This document shows, piece after piece, positions 34,243 to 47,400 of a stretch of DNA of 64,000 nt. Each line of letters starts with the position of its first letter. The first letter of the stretch is position 1. Where the stretch lies: assembly GCF_949628265.1 (NCBI RefSeq), contig NC_088787.1, positions 12,204,501 to 12,268,500 of the forward strand, given 5' to 3'. The position numbers were made by a program, and so were the translations under genes. This DNA comes from Cloeon dipterum (taxonomy: Eukaryota; Arthropoda; Insecta; Ephemeroptera; Baetidae). The notes under the pieces were generated by a model. The model ran no database searches and had not been told where the DNA came from. It worked only from the letters and a program-made list of their open reading frames with translations.

Positions 34243-34611
34243 CTGAGTGTAGAGGACGCCCTTGCACAGCGTGTCACCGAGGAACCAGGTTTCGGTGACG
34301 TCCCAGAGGACGGTGGGCGGCAAGCAGAAAACGAGCACCATGAAGTCAGCAACAGCCAGGTTGACGATGAAGTAATTAGTGACGGTGCGCATTCCCGGAT
34401 TGCGGATGACGGCCGCGCAGACGAGCACGTTGCCGATCAGCCCGGCGATGAAGACGAGCCCGTGGAAGGCGATCAGGCACCACTCGGCCGGCGTCGGAAA
34501 GATGTAGCTCTCCATGAGGGCCAGGTAGTCGTCGTCCGGGATGCAGTAGTCGTTGGTGCAGTTGGCCGTCGAGTTGTCATCGTAGGTCAGGTTGTCGTAC
34601 TCCACGCCCAT
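34243..34611 (-). CDS. Neuropeptide GPCR, first coding exon (allatotropin receptor-like)
   Basis: The ATG at 34611 lies in GCAGCCATGG; 123 codons run to a CAG|GTAGG donor (GT at 34242-34241). The exon is preceded by a strong acceptor (CTTGCTCCGCAG, exon start 34641). The N-terminus has three N-glycosylation sequons (N7, N13, N17). FPTPAEW leads into TM1 (about 44-68, with GNVLV), then a loop with MRTVTNYFIVNLAVADF into TM2 (about 77-102), PPTVLWDVTETWFLG, and Cys115 for the extracellular disulphide. These patterns are those of allatotropin/orexin-type rhodopsin-like receptors. It would sit in the plasma membrane and signal through G proteins. Later exons (TM3 on) are not found at lower coordinates in the window. 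GPCR identity is firm; allatotropin receptor is the best guess. Confidence 0.75.
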
Positions 34612-35251
34612 GGCTGCTGCGAGAGGTTTGGACTGGAGCGTCTGCGGAGCAAGAGTGAGGCAGGGAGAATATCGTTAGTCGGGTGTTTTTGTGAGAATCC
34701 GGCAGCAGTGTTTAGCCCACAAATCTTTTTGCTGTCCAAATTAGAGGAAGGGAAAGCTGCGAAATTCCTCTCTTGTCCGCTAATGTAATTTACGTATTGC
34801 AGACGTTGCTTGCTTGGCCATCTGTTTTTCTAACTGGTATAAGGTCCAAACAGCATTTATTTGCACAAATAATTGGCTGTTTTATGTGGCAGACACCACG
34901 ATGAAAAGCAATGATTTAGTATGCTCATAGCGAGCTGGAAACTCTGCCAATTAAATTACTTGGTATTTAATTTCTTCCATCGGACAAAAAGGTCGAGCAA
35001 ACAGCTTAAAAGAGCAAAACTGGCAATTAGCAGGATGGTTTAGAATCTCACAGCAGGAAAAAATTGTTTAAATTTTCATTTTTGCGTGTTCCACGTGCCT
35101 TTTTTGCTAGTTAAAACGCAATATCTCTTCTCCTCGTAATACGATTTAAAAAAAGTAAGTACTGGATTCCTCTTGTCAAGGGCATTCGTTCATGTTCGGA
35201 AGATTTTCTGCAAATTTGGGTCGTTTTTGTGGAATTTAAACCCTACGCATT

Positions 35252-35654
35252 TTAACGTGGATTGATAGATGGCGACAGTTGAAAATTATTTTAATTGTCA
35301 GATGCAATTAGCAGTTGATCGATAAGCATCTACAATTTGCAATAATCAAAAATAGACTCAAATGTTTAAAATTTTCTCCAAAATTTTCATCACTTGACCA
35401 CGTTTTCTTGGCAGATTTCGATTTGTCTCGTCGAGATCTGTCCAACAGCGTATGAAACCTTTTAGGGAAAGTCTTTGTTGTGAAATAAAATAAGATTTCA
35501 AATAAGGAGACAGTCCTCACCATTTGCAACTACTTTTCTCAAAAATGTACAGTCCTACTTTGGTCAATTTTTGCTTCAACTGAATCCTAAGGGATGAGTG
35601 CATGCAGTGGTAAAAAGTACATATTTTTCTGTATTTGCAGTACCAATCCTCTTT
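35252..35654 (-). mobile_element. MITE family 1, copy f
   Basis: Starts TTAACGTGGATTGATAG and ends GCAGTACCAATCCTCTTTA, an imperfect inverted pair. Clear core GTCGAGATCTGTCCAACAG and TGAAACCTTTTAGGGAAAG. Confidence 0.8.
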
Positions 35655-38600
35655 ACGGCTCTTCAGGTTTTTTTAACCAGAAAAAACTCCTTACAACCGT
35701 TGCATGCAGACTGCGTTGAAGAAAAGTCTCTACTTGGATCTACAATCGACAGTATGAAGTGTAATCGGTAGTCTCATTTACATACGCAATAAAATTCATA
35801 GCCAGCGTGTTATCGAGAAGAGAAAAAAATTGCAAGCGATAAAACACAGGCTGCACGGCAGGGAGGAGAAATAGGTTGATGTGCACTTTGAATGCAAATT
35901 GGCGCGAAGTGCGCTCGAAAAGTTCCTTTATTCAAACTGCCACAATGGCTCAAAATCTCAGTCAGCGTACAATGAAAGAGAAAGGTCGTTTCTGCAAGAC
36001 GTGACCTCTCGTCTAATTCGCGTTAAAAAGCGGTGGGTGCATCGCTCGCGGGCTCGAATAATGCCGCTCACGTACGACACGGCAATTGGAGAGAAATTAT
36101 GCACCGCGCTCAACACACCCGTCAAGCAGGTGGCATAACCGTGAAAAGTAACAGACTCTGGATGCTGTCGTCGGTTGTCAATGTGCAGCCCTCGAGACGA
36201 GATGGAAACTGCAGCTTTTGTTCGGAAAGCAGAATACGAGTGGCATTTTCGCAACCGTGCGGAGATAAGAGCTCTCATCTCGGCGTCGAAATGGATTTTT
36301 CAAGAGAGCGCAATACTATTTGCCGTGGGTTATCTCGGCTCAGCCCAAAAAGGATCGGATTTTCCGCACACACCCAACTTTGAAGCTAACAATAAAAAGA
36401 ACAGTTGGAATTTGTCTTCACTGTCTCAGCCAGGGTTTGCAGTTTTCCTAAGACGATGGTAATTGTTTTACATTTTTTTCTCGTTTCATTTGTAAATAAA
36501 AATAAAATAAAATTGGAAGCTCAAGGGATGGATCTTTAAAAATTTAGCATTTTCAATTTATGCTGGACATGGAAAATTATCAAATTACCCGTAGCCACAC
36601 GAAGCATTCAAATTATCATTAAATTTTCCTGACAAAATAAAGCAAATTCAGAGACTTTAGCAAATAATAAATATTACGCAACACATCGTCAAGCAGAGTT
36701 TTTTTTTTGTATTATTTTTAACCTTCGGGACTGCATAACTCTCAAATCGAAAATTTCACCTGCTGATATTTCTTAAATCGTTGAATATAACCCGATATTA
36801 ATAAAATCTCCAAAAATGCCAAACCCTATAATAAAGTCGAAACCCCAAAGAGAAAAATATACCGGCTCTTATGAATAATCTTTGACTGTTCCTTTCGCTG
36901 GAACGGTTATTTTTTGATTGATCGTTTAACTTTTGCACTTATGCATACAGAAAGAAAAACACGCTCTCCTAACTCTTAAAATTTAATATCAAATCGGCAA
37001 AGTTGCACCTCTGCGTGAGTATTTACGTAGAAAGGCCCGGCAGTCGGCTATCGTATTAAATTCGATTCACATAACTTACAGGCGAAGCGTGAAAGATGCT
37101 GTTTTCTTTGGCGCTGAGCTCCGCCAAGAAAGCCAGCAAAGTGCGAAATCGTTTCAGGCTGAATTGCACGCTTTTACACTTGCCAATATATTTTCCGCTG
37201 GAAATGTGTCATAACATGGCTTTCAGGCCTCGCATTTCGCGCTCCATTAAGCCTGGAGCGGCTCATCTTGCATCGTTCAATTACTTTGTCGATTGTGCCG
37301 CTCAATAAGCTCAGATTATTGTTTACCATTAATTCAGCTCGAATGCAAATCTGCGAGGCAAATCTAAGGCCGCTCATGTGGATTGAAATCCGCGATTTGT
37401 GTAATGGATAAGGAAAAACGAGGGCACTTATTCGACTTCCCATCTGTATAAATTCTATTTCCAGTCTAGTGAACGAAGAACTGATGTGAATTTTTAAAGA
37501 GGTAGGAATCGATCAAATTGTATGAAATTTCAATTTTTTGACAGGATTAAGCCAAAATTTACCTTTTAACTCGAAATTATGGTGATATTTTTGTAAATCG
37601 CTAACATTTTTAAACAAATGTAAAAAGTAAATGTATCCATATGTACTATATTTTGTTTTGTACAAAAAATTTGGCTCTATTATATGTTTAACCACACCGA
37701 AAATTTTGGAATAATACGTACGCCTTGCTTTTTTTTAGAGAAAATTGATTGCAAAGGTCGGTACAAAAATGTTTGCTCCCTCACTGCAGCCTTAATAGCA
37801 GTCAGATCGCTATGGAATTTTCAGAGGATGTTTATGAGGGTATTTTCATTAAAATGCAATAATAATTCCCCCTACGATTTTTCATCCCTAAAATATGGAT
37901 TTTCAATGGGCGAAAAACATGGAATTAATTCAATAATCATTTTCAGTTGAATTTCTCTCAGGTTTTGTTCTTATTCCAGCCTTACAACACCTCCAAACAA
38001 CCCTTTTACAACCCCAAACACAAGCGAATATTTACCGAACCAGTTACAAGAAGTTCAACTTGCTCTCACGTCGATATTTTGAGATTTCATTCGATTTGAG
38101 GGTGAAAAGAGGAGTTAAAGAGGGTGAGGGGGGGTCAGTCTGTCAGTTGAGTGTTCTGACTGACAGTGAGTAAAACTTTTTGTTTGAATGCACTTGAGTT
38201 CCTTGAATTCATAATGAAGCAGAAAATTTATTATTTTCTCTTAAATATCCAAGAGTAAACCGCACTCATTTGAATTCCAGCAACAGAAAATTGCGAGTTT
38301 TCCAAGTGAGAAGTTTTTTCTTCCTTTCAGAGATATATTAAACCCAATTGAACGTGGAGAACAAATTGCGAGTAAGCCTCTCCAACTTTTACGCTATACT
38401 GACTGAGAACACAATTTAATTCTTCAGTAGACGATGAAAACTATTTTTAAACTTTCTATTCCGGGCAAAAGTTATTGCCTGAAAAGAAATATGGAATTAT
38501 GCGAAACGAAAAGAGTGCATTTCTTGAAAAGACATCATCTGCCGGATTGATTTACATTTACACGGCACGTGGCTGTGCAGCCTGCATTGCAGATGAGTGA

Positions 38601-39539
38601 ATGGCATCTGCTGCGCTGGCTCGCAGCAACCGCGAGCTAATATAATGTGCGCTGATTTCAGCAGCAAATGTAATTTGCGTTGCATCCCCTAGCGTGTCAC
38701 TTTCCATCCGATGCTGCTTCAAAGGGAGGGTACAAATGCTATAAATTTATCGTACATTCGTTCCACTCGGCAGCACAAAGTGGTGGTTGGCATAGCGATT
38801 TGGACTTGTCTTTTGTGTCGCACCTGCATGCAGCTCTTATATCTTGTGAAATAATTGGCACGCTCGCGCGGCAAAGGACATTCTGGGTGCACGAGAGAAA
38901 GGATTTCAAACATTGCGAGCTTTGCAGACTGCACCAGCTCTGCAAAGGAGCTTAATTAAATATGCCTTTAATTAAGAGCGGGAATTAAAATTCATATCTG
39001 CTGCACTCCAGAGTTACGATTTGTTATACACGCTGTAAAAAGGTAGGTTCTGCAATAAAAATGTGACGGTGCATTTTTTTAATTAGAAACAATCATGTCG
39101 TAACTAGTATTAGTCTTTACTAAATTATACAGAATTTTTCCTCTTAATTTTTTCCGTATCTGATGAAGAGAGGGCCGCATTAGACAGCCAACGCATCTGA
39201 CAATGAAGTGATAGACTGGAAGATTCCTGATGAGTAAAGCCCAGCAATCAAATTAAATTAAATAAAGCAGTAAACCGCATTGTAATAAAAGTATTTTGAA
39301 CATAAAATTAAAAGTAAATAAGTTAAATAGAACATCATTATTGAAAATCGCTTTTCCGGAAGACGCCGAGTTTCGGTCATTAAATCGTCTAATGTGGCTT
39401 ACGTCTATTCAAAAATGTATTAAATCATCCTGTGTTCAAAAAAGAAGTGTCTCATTTCCATACTCAAAATTCAAAAGAACAAAAAAATCGCGACAAATAA
39501 TAGTACTCACTTTTCGACTTGGGGGATGAATTTATGATC

Positions 39540-39900
39540 AATTGGGGTTGAGGGGTGAAGGGTGAGAACCCCTGCTATAACTTTTCAGCTCTCCAGGGAA
39601 AGCCAACCCAAGTCGACCGGTGGATAGTTATAGCATTTCTGACAATTAGAACCCGAGATTTGGCGCTCACAACATTTGCTAAAGGTGAAAAACGTTTTTT
39701 TGTATTCAAAATTTAATTTGTCGAAAACGAAGACGAACTTCACCTTGAAACTTTCAGAAAAATTCACACGTACCCTGAGACCACTTTTGAGGAGCATTTC
39801 GGATTTTTTTATAATTTTCATAATAGTCCCTAAAATCACCCGGAAATTTTCGAAAATGATTTTTAGCTTTGTTACGAAATTGTCATTTAACTTCAAACTA
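39540..39900 (+). repeat. Repeat family 2, partial copy
   Basis: CTGACAATTAGAACCCGAG followed by ATTTGGCGCTCACAACATTT aligns with the 47.1 kb and 33.5 kb copies. Flanks diverge. Confidence 0.5.
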
Positions 39901-40419
39901 TATAGAATATGGTAAGGAAATATTTATTCAACTGTTTTCCAATGATCCAATTGATCTTAATTTAACTTAATAGATTCCACAGAATTCTCTGCTTGAACGC
40001 ATTCTGTCTAATGCCATGTTTAATTGTAAATCCAATTTTGTGTAATTAAAGTTGTACGCAGTTGTTACTTTCGTGTCGAGTGAAAATGAAAAATCCAATT
40101 AAACTCTCGTAATTGCTTTGAAAGTCGAGAATCCCATCCATTATAACCAGTCTTGAACATTTGTCACAGCGAAATGGGTTGCTCCAAATGAGTAATTGCA
40201 TATAGTGCTCAAAGGTCGCGAGGAAACTTATTTCCACCCCCTTATTGCACCGGAGAAAAACGGCAAAGTTTGCACATAAGTTCAGCAACTGATGGCCAAG
40301 GAAAGAATCCCTTTAAAACAAATATTATTTTTTTTCAAGCTAAACACAGAAAAATCCTATAAAGCATAAAAATAATTTATTTGGAAAGTGTTGAAGCCTA
40401 TATATTTACTTGGAAAATT

Positions 40420-40640
40420 TTAAAGAGGATTGCCTTTCGACGAGAGGAATCGAAATCTGCCAAGAAAATAGGGTCAAGCGAGGAAAATATAGGAGAAAGC
40501 TGACTAATTGAATTTTAACTGTAGGAAAGTTCTCTTTATTTATGATTATTGCACACTGCAAGACGAATTGTTTAAATTAACAATGCGATACACTTCTTAT
40601 CGAAACCATCGCATATCTCAAGAAATTTTCAGTTGCTAAT
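40420..40640 (+). mobile_element. MITE family 1, copy g, internally deleted
   Basis: Begins with the intact terminus TTAAAGAGGATTG (40420-40432) and jumps directly to the core TCGACGAGAGGAATCGAAAT, so about 250-300 bp of the left half is missing. The right part fades into diverged sequence. Confidence 0.65.
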
Positions 40641-43600
40641 TTGAAAAACTATTATCAAAAAATTTAATTTTATAATATAGGGAATGTTAAAAAATAAAAC
40701 GAAATATTTTTTGTGCATTAGTAAGGTTGAAAAAATGTAATGTTCTGGTAACTTTGTTTGAGGCTTTCTAAATGTCACTGAAAATTAAAACTTAGCTTTT
40801 TTAACTTTCATTTGAAAGCTTGAGGAAGCACTTCTTGAGAAGCCAAGTCTGCCAGAGAAGAGTTGGATAAACTTTTACGGGGGAAACTCGCGGATAAGAA
40901 ATAACAGGGAAATAAATGTCAATTCATGAATTTCGCATCAAAAGCATTCGTGCTCCGGCCGAGCCAAAAACTTTTCATCGCAACAAGTCAGTTTCATCCA
41001 AATTGAGCAAGCAACTCTTTCGTGACTTGTCTCTCGCAATCTCTCAATTAAAAAGTTTGGTTGATAAACGGGGCGTGAATAATTGCAAGTCGCGAGTTTG
41101 TCGCAAATTGCTAATTACGACCCTGCAGATATTCCCCTGTGCCATTTTTTTCATGACGCGAGGCGCGTGCGAAAGGTCAACGACGGCACAAAAAATGTGC
41201 TATTGCAAACAGAATTTTTAAAAACGTGCGAAAAGCCATAAAAGGTCGCACAGCGTCCTGGCAATTTTAATTAAAGCCGGCAGCAACGGTCACGGCGGCG
41301 CTGCGTGGCACCGTTTTTTGGCTCTCCTTTCCAGCCAGAATACATAAAATATTTCATATATTGTGCGCGGCGAAAAGTGAAAAGGGCCGAAAAGACGCAC
41401 AGCGGCGAAAAATAATTACAGCCAACTGCTTTTGATAGCCCTCGTCTGCTTTTTAATATAGTGTATCGTGTATTATTCGCCGCGGTGTGCAGCTTTCGGA
41501 TGGTCGGACGGGCTGAATAAAAAAGCGCTGGGAAATGAAATGCAAAACACAAAGGCCGCTCGCTCGCTCGCTCACTCACTCAGCAAGGAAAGTAGGACGC
41601 CTTTCCTTTCCTCTAGATAGCCCAGGAAAATGCAAAGAGCGCGCGCCTTTCTTTTTTGCTTCTATGTGTAGAGTGTGGGCACCGTTGCGTCCGATGTTCG
41701 CCGACCAGCCCGGCGGTATATATGGAAACGCTGTGGATTGGAACAATGATTCTTCATGCTTGACTTGCCACCATCCTTTGATGTCAGTTATTTCAATTTT
41801 AAAGTCTGATCGCAATGTGTAGCTATAGGCACGTGTGCACTTTTGCGGCGCCACAATATTAATTCCACGCCTCGTGGGCCCAGCTGCTTTTGTGGATTTG
41901 AAATTGGTGTTTAATGCAGCGCTTGCAGATTTTCGACCATGACTTTATTTTCATCCGGCACATATGTGGCACAAAAGCCGTGTTGTTTTGTCATTTTCAA
42001 CTGGACGCCCGCAAGTTAATCTGTGTAAGAGCTGAATTGTGTCCATTCCGAATCCAATCACGTAATGAAGGACAAACATCCACTCTTTATTTGCCAGTAT
42101 TAATCTGCAAAAACATTTTATGCTTTGTTGATGGCTCAGGAAGAAAAAAATAAACTGGGTTTTCTAGCACTCGAACACAAATTACACGAGAGAAAGAGAG
42201 AGATGGAATAAAGGAGGCGAATTTTAGACGGACTTTTTTATTTCTGACAATGGGAATGCACATCTATTAATCCGAAAAATATAACGGGTTTTCGCTACAA
42301 TTCGATAGTATTTTGTTAATAGATCATAATTTTCCGATGGCTTTTATGGTTTGCTAAAACCACGGTGGCGCCTAGTGTTCAAAATAGTTTACGTTAGTGT
42401 AAAAATGGCTCTACTTCGCGAGGAAACTAATTGATGACTCGTAATTGACTCTCATGTGAACTGTTTTTTCAACTAGCCAAATTTAGCTTGATTTTATATA
42501 AAAACATTTTAGAAATATTTAAAAATCTTCCACAAGCCGTTACATTTCTGCAAGCCATCATCCCCAGATTATTTTTACGTTCGAATAATTGCAAAATTTT
42601 GCAAAAGTATTAAAATGGTACGTGTGCATATTTCGATTTGACAGTTTGAAATTTGTTCCAATAATAGCGGAAAAATCGGATTAAAAAGAATAAGCTGTGC
42701 TTCTGTGTATATTTTAACAACCTTTTGAACCATTTTTATTTTATTATTTGAGTAAAATCGACAGCGAAAATATGATTTTAGTTCTTCCTAGAAAAAGGCC
42801 TATTATATTGATATTATGATGCATTTGATTTTTCCACATGTGAACGCATTGAGTCGGTTTTCCCTGTTCATTCACGATAAACAAAACATGAAATCGCATT
42901 TTGCGCTATACAAATGAAAAATAAATATGAAATGGTCTATTATTTTGACCTTGTTTGGATTAAAAATCTGCAGCAGTAACCTTGGCAGCACACATCGCAA
43001 ATGATTATATTGCGCAGAGGCTGCTCTCGCGTTCACTTTTCCGCCTCACTATTATACAATGAAAAAAGTACTGAATCACGCGACCCGTGCAATCGACGGA
43101 CGAGGGAATGAGCGCGAGCACGGAGCAGAGCAAATATTTGAAGCACCATCCATGCTAATTGGTGTCTGGTTGGGCAAAAACCTAAGAGCGCACTGCTGCT
43201 CTCTCTCTCTCTCGCTCTATGAAAATCATTCAAAGGAGGGATGTAGCAAAACAAACTGCATGTATCGCCGTTCAAAAGGGGGATTGCTAGATGAGAAAAA
43301 TATTTGAATTCATAAAAACACGACCGGCCGCGGCTTACAGCGATCGTTCCAGCGCATTCATCACATTTTTTGCATACAATTTATTTCTACGGAGAATGTT
43401 GCACACGTTTGATTGCTATTTTGCACGATTACAATTTTTCATCCCTCCCGACAGCATGAACAGGAATCATCATCCGAGGACGAGAAAAAAAAACGGTTTG
43501 ACAGATAAGTTTATGCGTTGGGCAGCGTGTGAATTGAATTTGTAGCGTGTGCTGCGAGTTCACGGCGATGAAAGGCAATTGGCGGTGAGCGTTCAATCTG

Positions 43601-43784
43601 GTAAAAAGCTCTCTTTACGTTGCTGATGCCACGCATAGTAATTTTTTGCACTTTGCATCCATCATTTAATCAAAATGATCGGAAAAATCCTACGATATAT
43701 CTCTCATTGCTTAGATTCAATGAAATCTACACACAAGTGATATGAAAATCTAAATGGAATGCTCTTTTAAGTGCATTCATATAG

Positions 43785-44192
43785 GACAACAATTGAAAAT
43801 TATAGGAAATTTCGGCTTAAATAAGTATGTAGTTGATGAAATTGTTAACAATTTGTTATACTTATGCAATAATCAAAGGAAGTCCTCTTTGTGCAGTTAA
43901 AATTTCAAAATTTGCTCATTTTCTCCAAAATATACTTAGTTTGATCATATTTTATTGGCAGATTTCGATTTCTATCCGACGGTGTAGGACACTTTTTGAA
44001 AAAAAACTTTATGTTGCGAAATAAAATAAGATTTAAATTAGGGAGATAGTCCATATCTTTGAAAAACAGTATTTTAATCTTTTTACCAAAAATGTTGGTC
44101 AATTTTGGCTTTACTGAATCATTATATGGATTACTATATCGATTGATAAGCAAACGGATTTCCAGGGGTTGGCGCAGAATCAATCTACCTTA
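43785..44192 (-). mobile_element. MITE family 1, copy h, diverged
   Basis: Contains TTGGCAGATTTCGATTTCTA, GTTGCGAAATAAAATAAG and an end GCAGAATCAATCTACCTTAA, whose reverse complement TTAAGGTAGATTGATTCTGC is the family terminus. Older than copies b, d and f by divergence. Confidence 0.65.
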
Positions 44193-46147
44193 ACAGCAAG
44201 TAGAAAAGTTAAATTCACCAGTTTAAAATCTTAAACTGAGAGCTTAGAAAGTTAATAATTTATCTAAACAACATCAGGCATCAAGGAAATAGTTCCATTT
44301 TTTGGAAAAACTATTAAAATCATAAAACTAATCCGTAATCTGCCCACAGTTTCACAAAATGAGCAGCCCGAGTTGTGTGCCTCACACAATCCAAGAAATT
44401 CTACAAATAATGCCAATAAATGCTGTTTGTAAGGAAATTTTGACAATTGTTTTTGGGTGTTAAATGTATTGCTATTGCGAATAAATGGGCAACATCGGGC
44501 GAAAATCGCACCTACTGTGTAATCAATAACGTTATTCTATGCCCAATTTCAGTTTCCGTCCATGATTTAACAATAGTGGATTGTTTTCTTTTAATTTTGT
44601 TTTGATTTTCAAACAAAATTTTGTGTAAATCGTTTTAATTCAGTTGAATAGTGTTAAATGTAACTATTACAACGCTTATTTGAAGTCCAAAATAGATTGA
44701 ATTTAATTAGCGACAACAGAGTGTGCTAAAACGAAAGAGTAAGATTCATATTTAATGACACATAAAATTGTTTGGTTTCATAATTTAATTTCAATTCGAA
44801 AAATTTTTAACGTTGCAATGCGTGTGGAAAATTTTCAAGTTAGGAAATACTCTAAAATTAAAAATTAAATTAAAATTTTTATAATAACCATCCTAACTTT
44901 TGTTGACGTCTCAAGTAAACAGTTTTGATTATTTATATAACCAAATTATCGTTTTTATTCGGTTTCTAATATCATTTTTTTCCATTCAAATCCCACATAA
45001 ACAGAAGTTTGTATATCATTTTTCGAACATTTAAAATATTCCGTTTTAATTTTGGTATCCAATTCACGCTTATCGTTTCCTATGTCAATTTTCAATGATT
45101 TTTAATTATTAAAAATGGTATGAGTTGCTTCACTTTGTAGCAATTTGGGGTTGGAGACCATCACTTTGCAATTAAGCACATCATATAGCTTTTAGATCAG
45201 TCGCATCCTACAAACTAATGAGACTGTAACGATGGGGTCGGTTGGGTTATTAGTTTACAATATAAAGCTTTTATTATGTTCTAACCACAAAACCACACTG
45301 CGTTTAATTCTACGAAAAACAGTAAATGGAATTGTGTTGTTATCATGTTACCAATTATCTGTCATATTTTATGCACACTGTATTTTTGTAAAGACAAAAT
45401 TATCATACACATTTTTTTTTCGTTAAATTGCTGCACTGATGTAGCAGTTGAGCGAGAACCCGCCGATAATTCACACTGAATTGGCTGCACTTTTAAAAAA
45501 TTTCCAAATAAATAAACATAATTTTAAAAAATTATTAAATTTTTTATTGGAGGAAGTAATTGTAGTCATTTCCATGTTACACATAAATATGTATATTATC
45601 TGTGGATATTGAGAATTCCATGAAATTTACGCAGGAGAGATCCGTGAGTGCAACAAGAAAACTTCAAAAATAATTTGTGTGCATATATGCTCAATTCAAA
45701 TATTAAAATGGTTTTGATTTCATTCAGTTAGATTCAAAACTAATTATTATTTATCAAGGAATAAAGATTTAATTTTAACGACTTTATACGTAAAACTTTT
45801 TCCAATATAATTGCAAAGACATAATATATCAGCTACTGCATGACAACGTTAATGGTCAAATATTTCAAAAATGACCAGACGTTTCTTTTGCCGGGCATTA
45901 TTTTCATGACTACAGCACAACGTTTTAAATGTTTGCCTAAAAAAGTTTAATTAAGAATAACGATTATCTGCTGTATGGAGCATTTTCTGCCACTTGTCGA
46001 TAAATTTAATGAAAACCCCGCATATCAAACTATTGCATTGTGAAAACTTCCCATCAAAAATGATCCGAAATGCAGAAAACAATACCCTTGACGTTGTGTG
46101 TTTTGTCTCCAAGAAACTCGGAAACCAAAAATTGTCAATGTTCTTAC

Positions 46148-46390
46148 CTGCTGTTGGTCAGTTGGGCTTGGCCGGCAGCGTGTGCGGGCGGCAGATAATG
46201 CAAGCACAGTGCAGCAACTGCTTGAGGATTGAGACTGGATCGCGGCGACCCTTTTGCCGCGGCATTCTGTGCGCTTGTGCCCCGAAAAGACCGAGGGGAG
46301 CATGCCCCATACCAGCCCAACCGACGTGCTCGGCACAACAGGCGCCGAGCTCCATTCATGCACATTATTTATGTTCCGCTTTTTACAGTT
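46148..46390 (-). other. Candidate upstream exon with strong splice donor
   Basis: In a GC-rich island the minus strand ends with CAACAGCAG|GTAAGAAC (donor GT at 46147-46146), close to the ideal consensus. The 5' boundary is unknown. It is the only strong minus-strand donor I noticed upstream of the GPCR acceptor at 34641, so it may be the 5'UTR exon of that receptor. Joined, the reading frame would stay open into the GPCR, so an N-terminal extension is formally possible, but the ATG at 34611 has the better context. Confidence 0.35.
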
Positions 46391-47099
46391 AGTTGCACTG
46401 CAATATTTGCCTATGCAAATTTAACGCGTTTTATTAGTTTAGCTATCAATATTTGATTTTGGGGTTCTGCTTTTTACGACTCTTTTTATCAAAATTTGCT
46501 CTCCGACACGGCGCTTCAGAAATCATTCCCGGCCACAGAGAAAGAGAGGCGAGTAGTTCAAGGCGCAAATACTTCTGCCATCTCCCGTGCAGCTCGCGAA
46601 TCAAGTCGTTCGAGCTCGTTTGAACTTTGAGCAGTAATTATTATTGGTAATGGTAATGAACTGATTGTCAAGTGCAAAGAGTCTGCTGTTCAGTGAGATA
46701 AGCTTTGGATAACAATTTCGCAAAATATATATTATATTTCTGCTACACAGAGTTCAGATAGTAATTTCATTAAAACTTTCTTAAAACAAATTATTTTCGG
46801 AATTTTAGATCGCGCAAAAATATTTACAAGTATATATATATGTCTTATATACGCATGGTGTAACTTAATTTTCAAGATTTTTAAAAACTTTTCCAGTTGA
46901 ATAATTATAAAGTAGAGCACAGAATATTAAACCCCCGTGGAAAAGTAAAAACCTTTATAACACAACGTGGAATTTTTTAATATTTTGCATTTAATTTTGA
47001 AAGAAGATCTGGAGTGGTAAATTAGAGTTAGTTTTGGATAATTTAAAATATTTAGAAGCCCTGAAAAAGCATGCTAAGTTGTACATTTTTGCTAATTTT

Positions 47100-47400
47100 G
47101 TATGGCAGGAAAGTTGAAAGAGTTGGAGAGTAAACTCCCTCTAAACCTTCAGCTGGTCAGGGGAGGTCGAGACGAGTCGTAACGGTGGGTACTTTTTCCA
47201 ATTCTGATAGTTAGAACTCGAGATTTGGAGTTGCAAATATTTGCAAAACACGACAAAGTTAAAAAAAATCGTGCGTTTTTTTCAAATTTGAGGTTAAATA
47301 GATCGGAAAACTAAATCTTAGACGTTTTCGCACAAGTTCACACGTGACAACTTATGAATCATTTTAAAAATTACAAGACCCTGAGCTCTGAGTTAAGAAA
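47100..47400 (+). repeat. Repeat family 2, partial copy
   Basis: GGGGAGGTCGAGACGAGTCG, then GGTGGGTACTTTTT and TTAGAACTCGAGATTTGG, in the same order as at 33.2 and 39.6 kb. Confidence 0.55.

Larger units (their letters stand above)
34642..46147 (-). other. Presumed giant intron with scattered repeats
   Basis: About 11.5 kb without a supportable coding exon, lying between the GPCR acceptor at 34641 and a strong donor at 46148. Holds MITE copies f, g and h, a family 2 fragment near 39.6 kb, and GC-richer islands (about 35.9-36.4, 37.0-37.4, 38.5-38.95, 40.9-41.9 and 43.0-43.6 kb). If the upstream exon is wrongly assigned this is simply intergenic DNA. Confidence 0.4.

Noticed and set aside
46229..46456. 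Overlapping open frames around the 46.2 kb GC-rich island
   Set aside because: Frames occur on both strands; only the minus-strand splice donor carries information, so the region is listed as a candidate exon and not as a protein gene.
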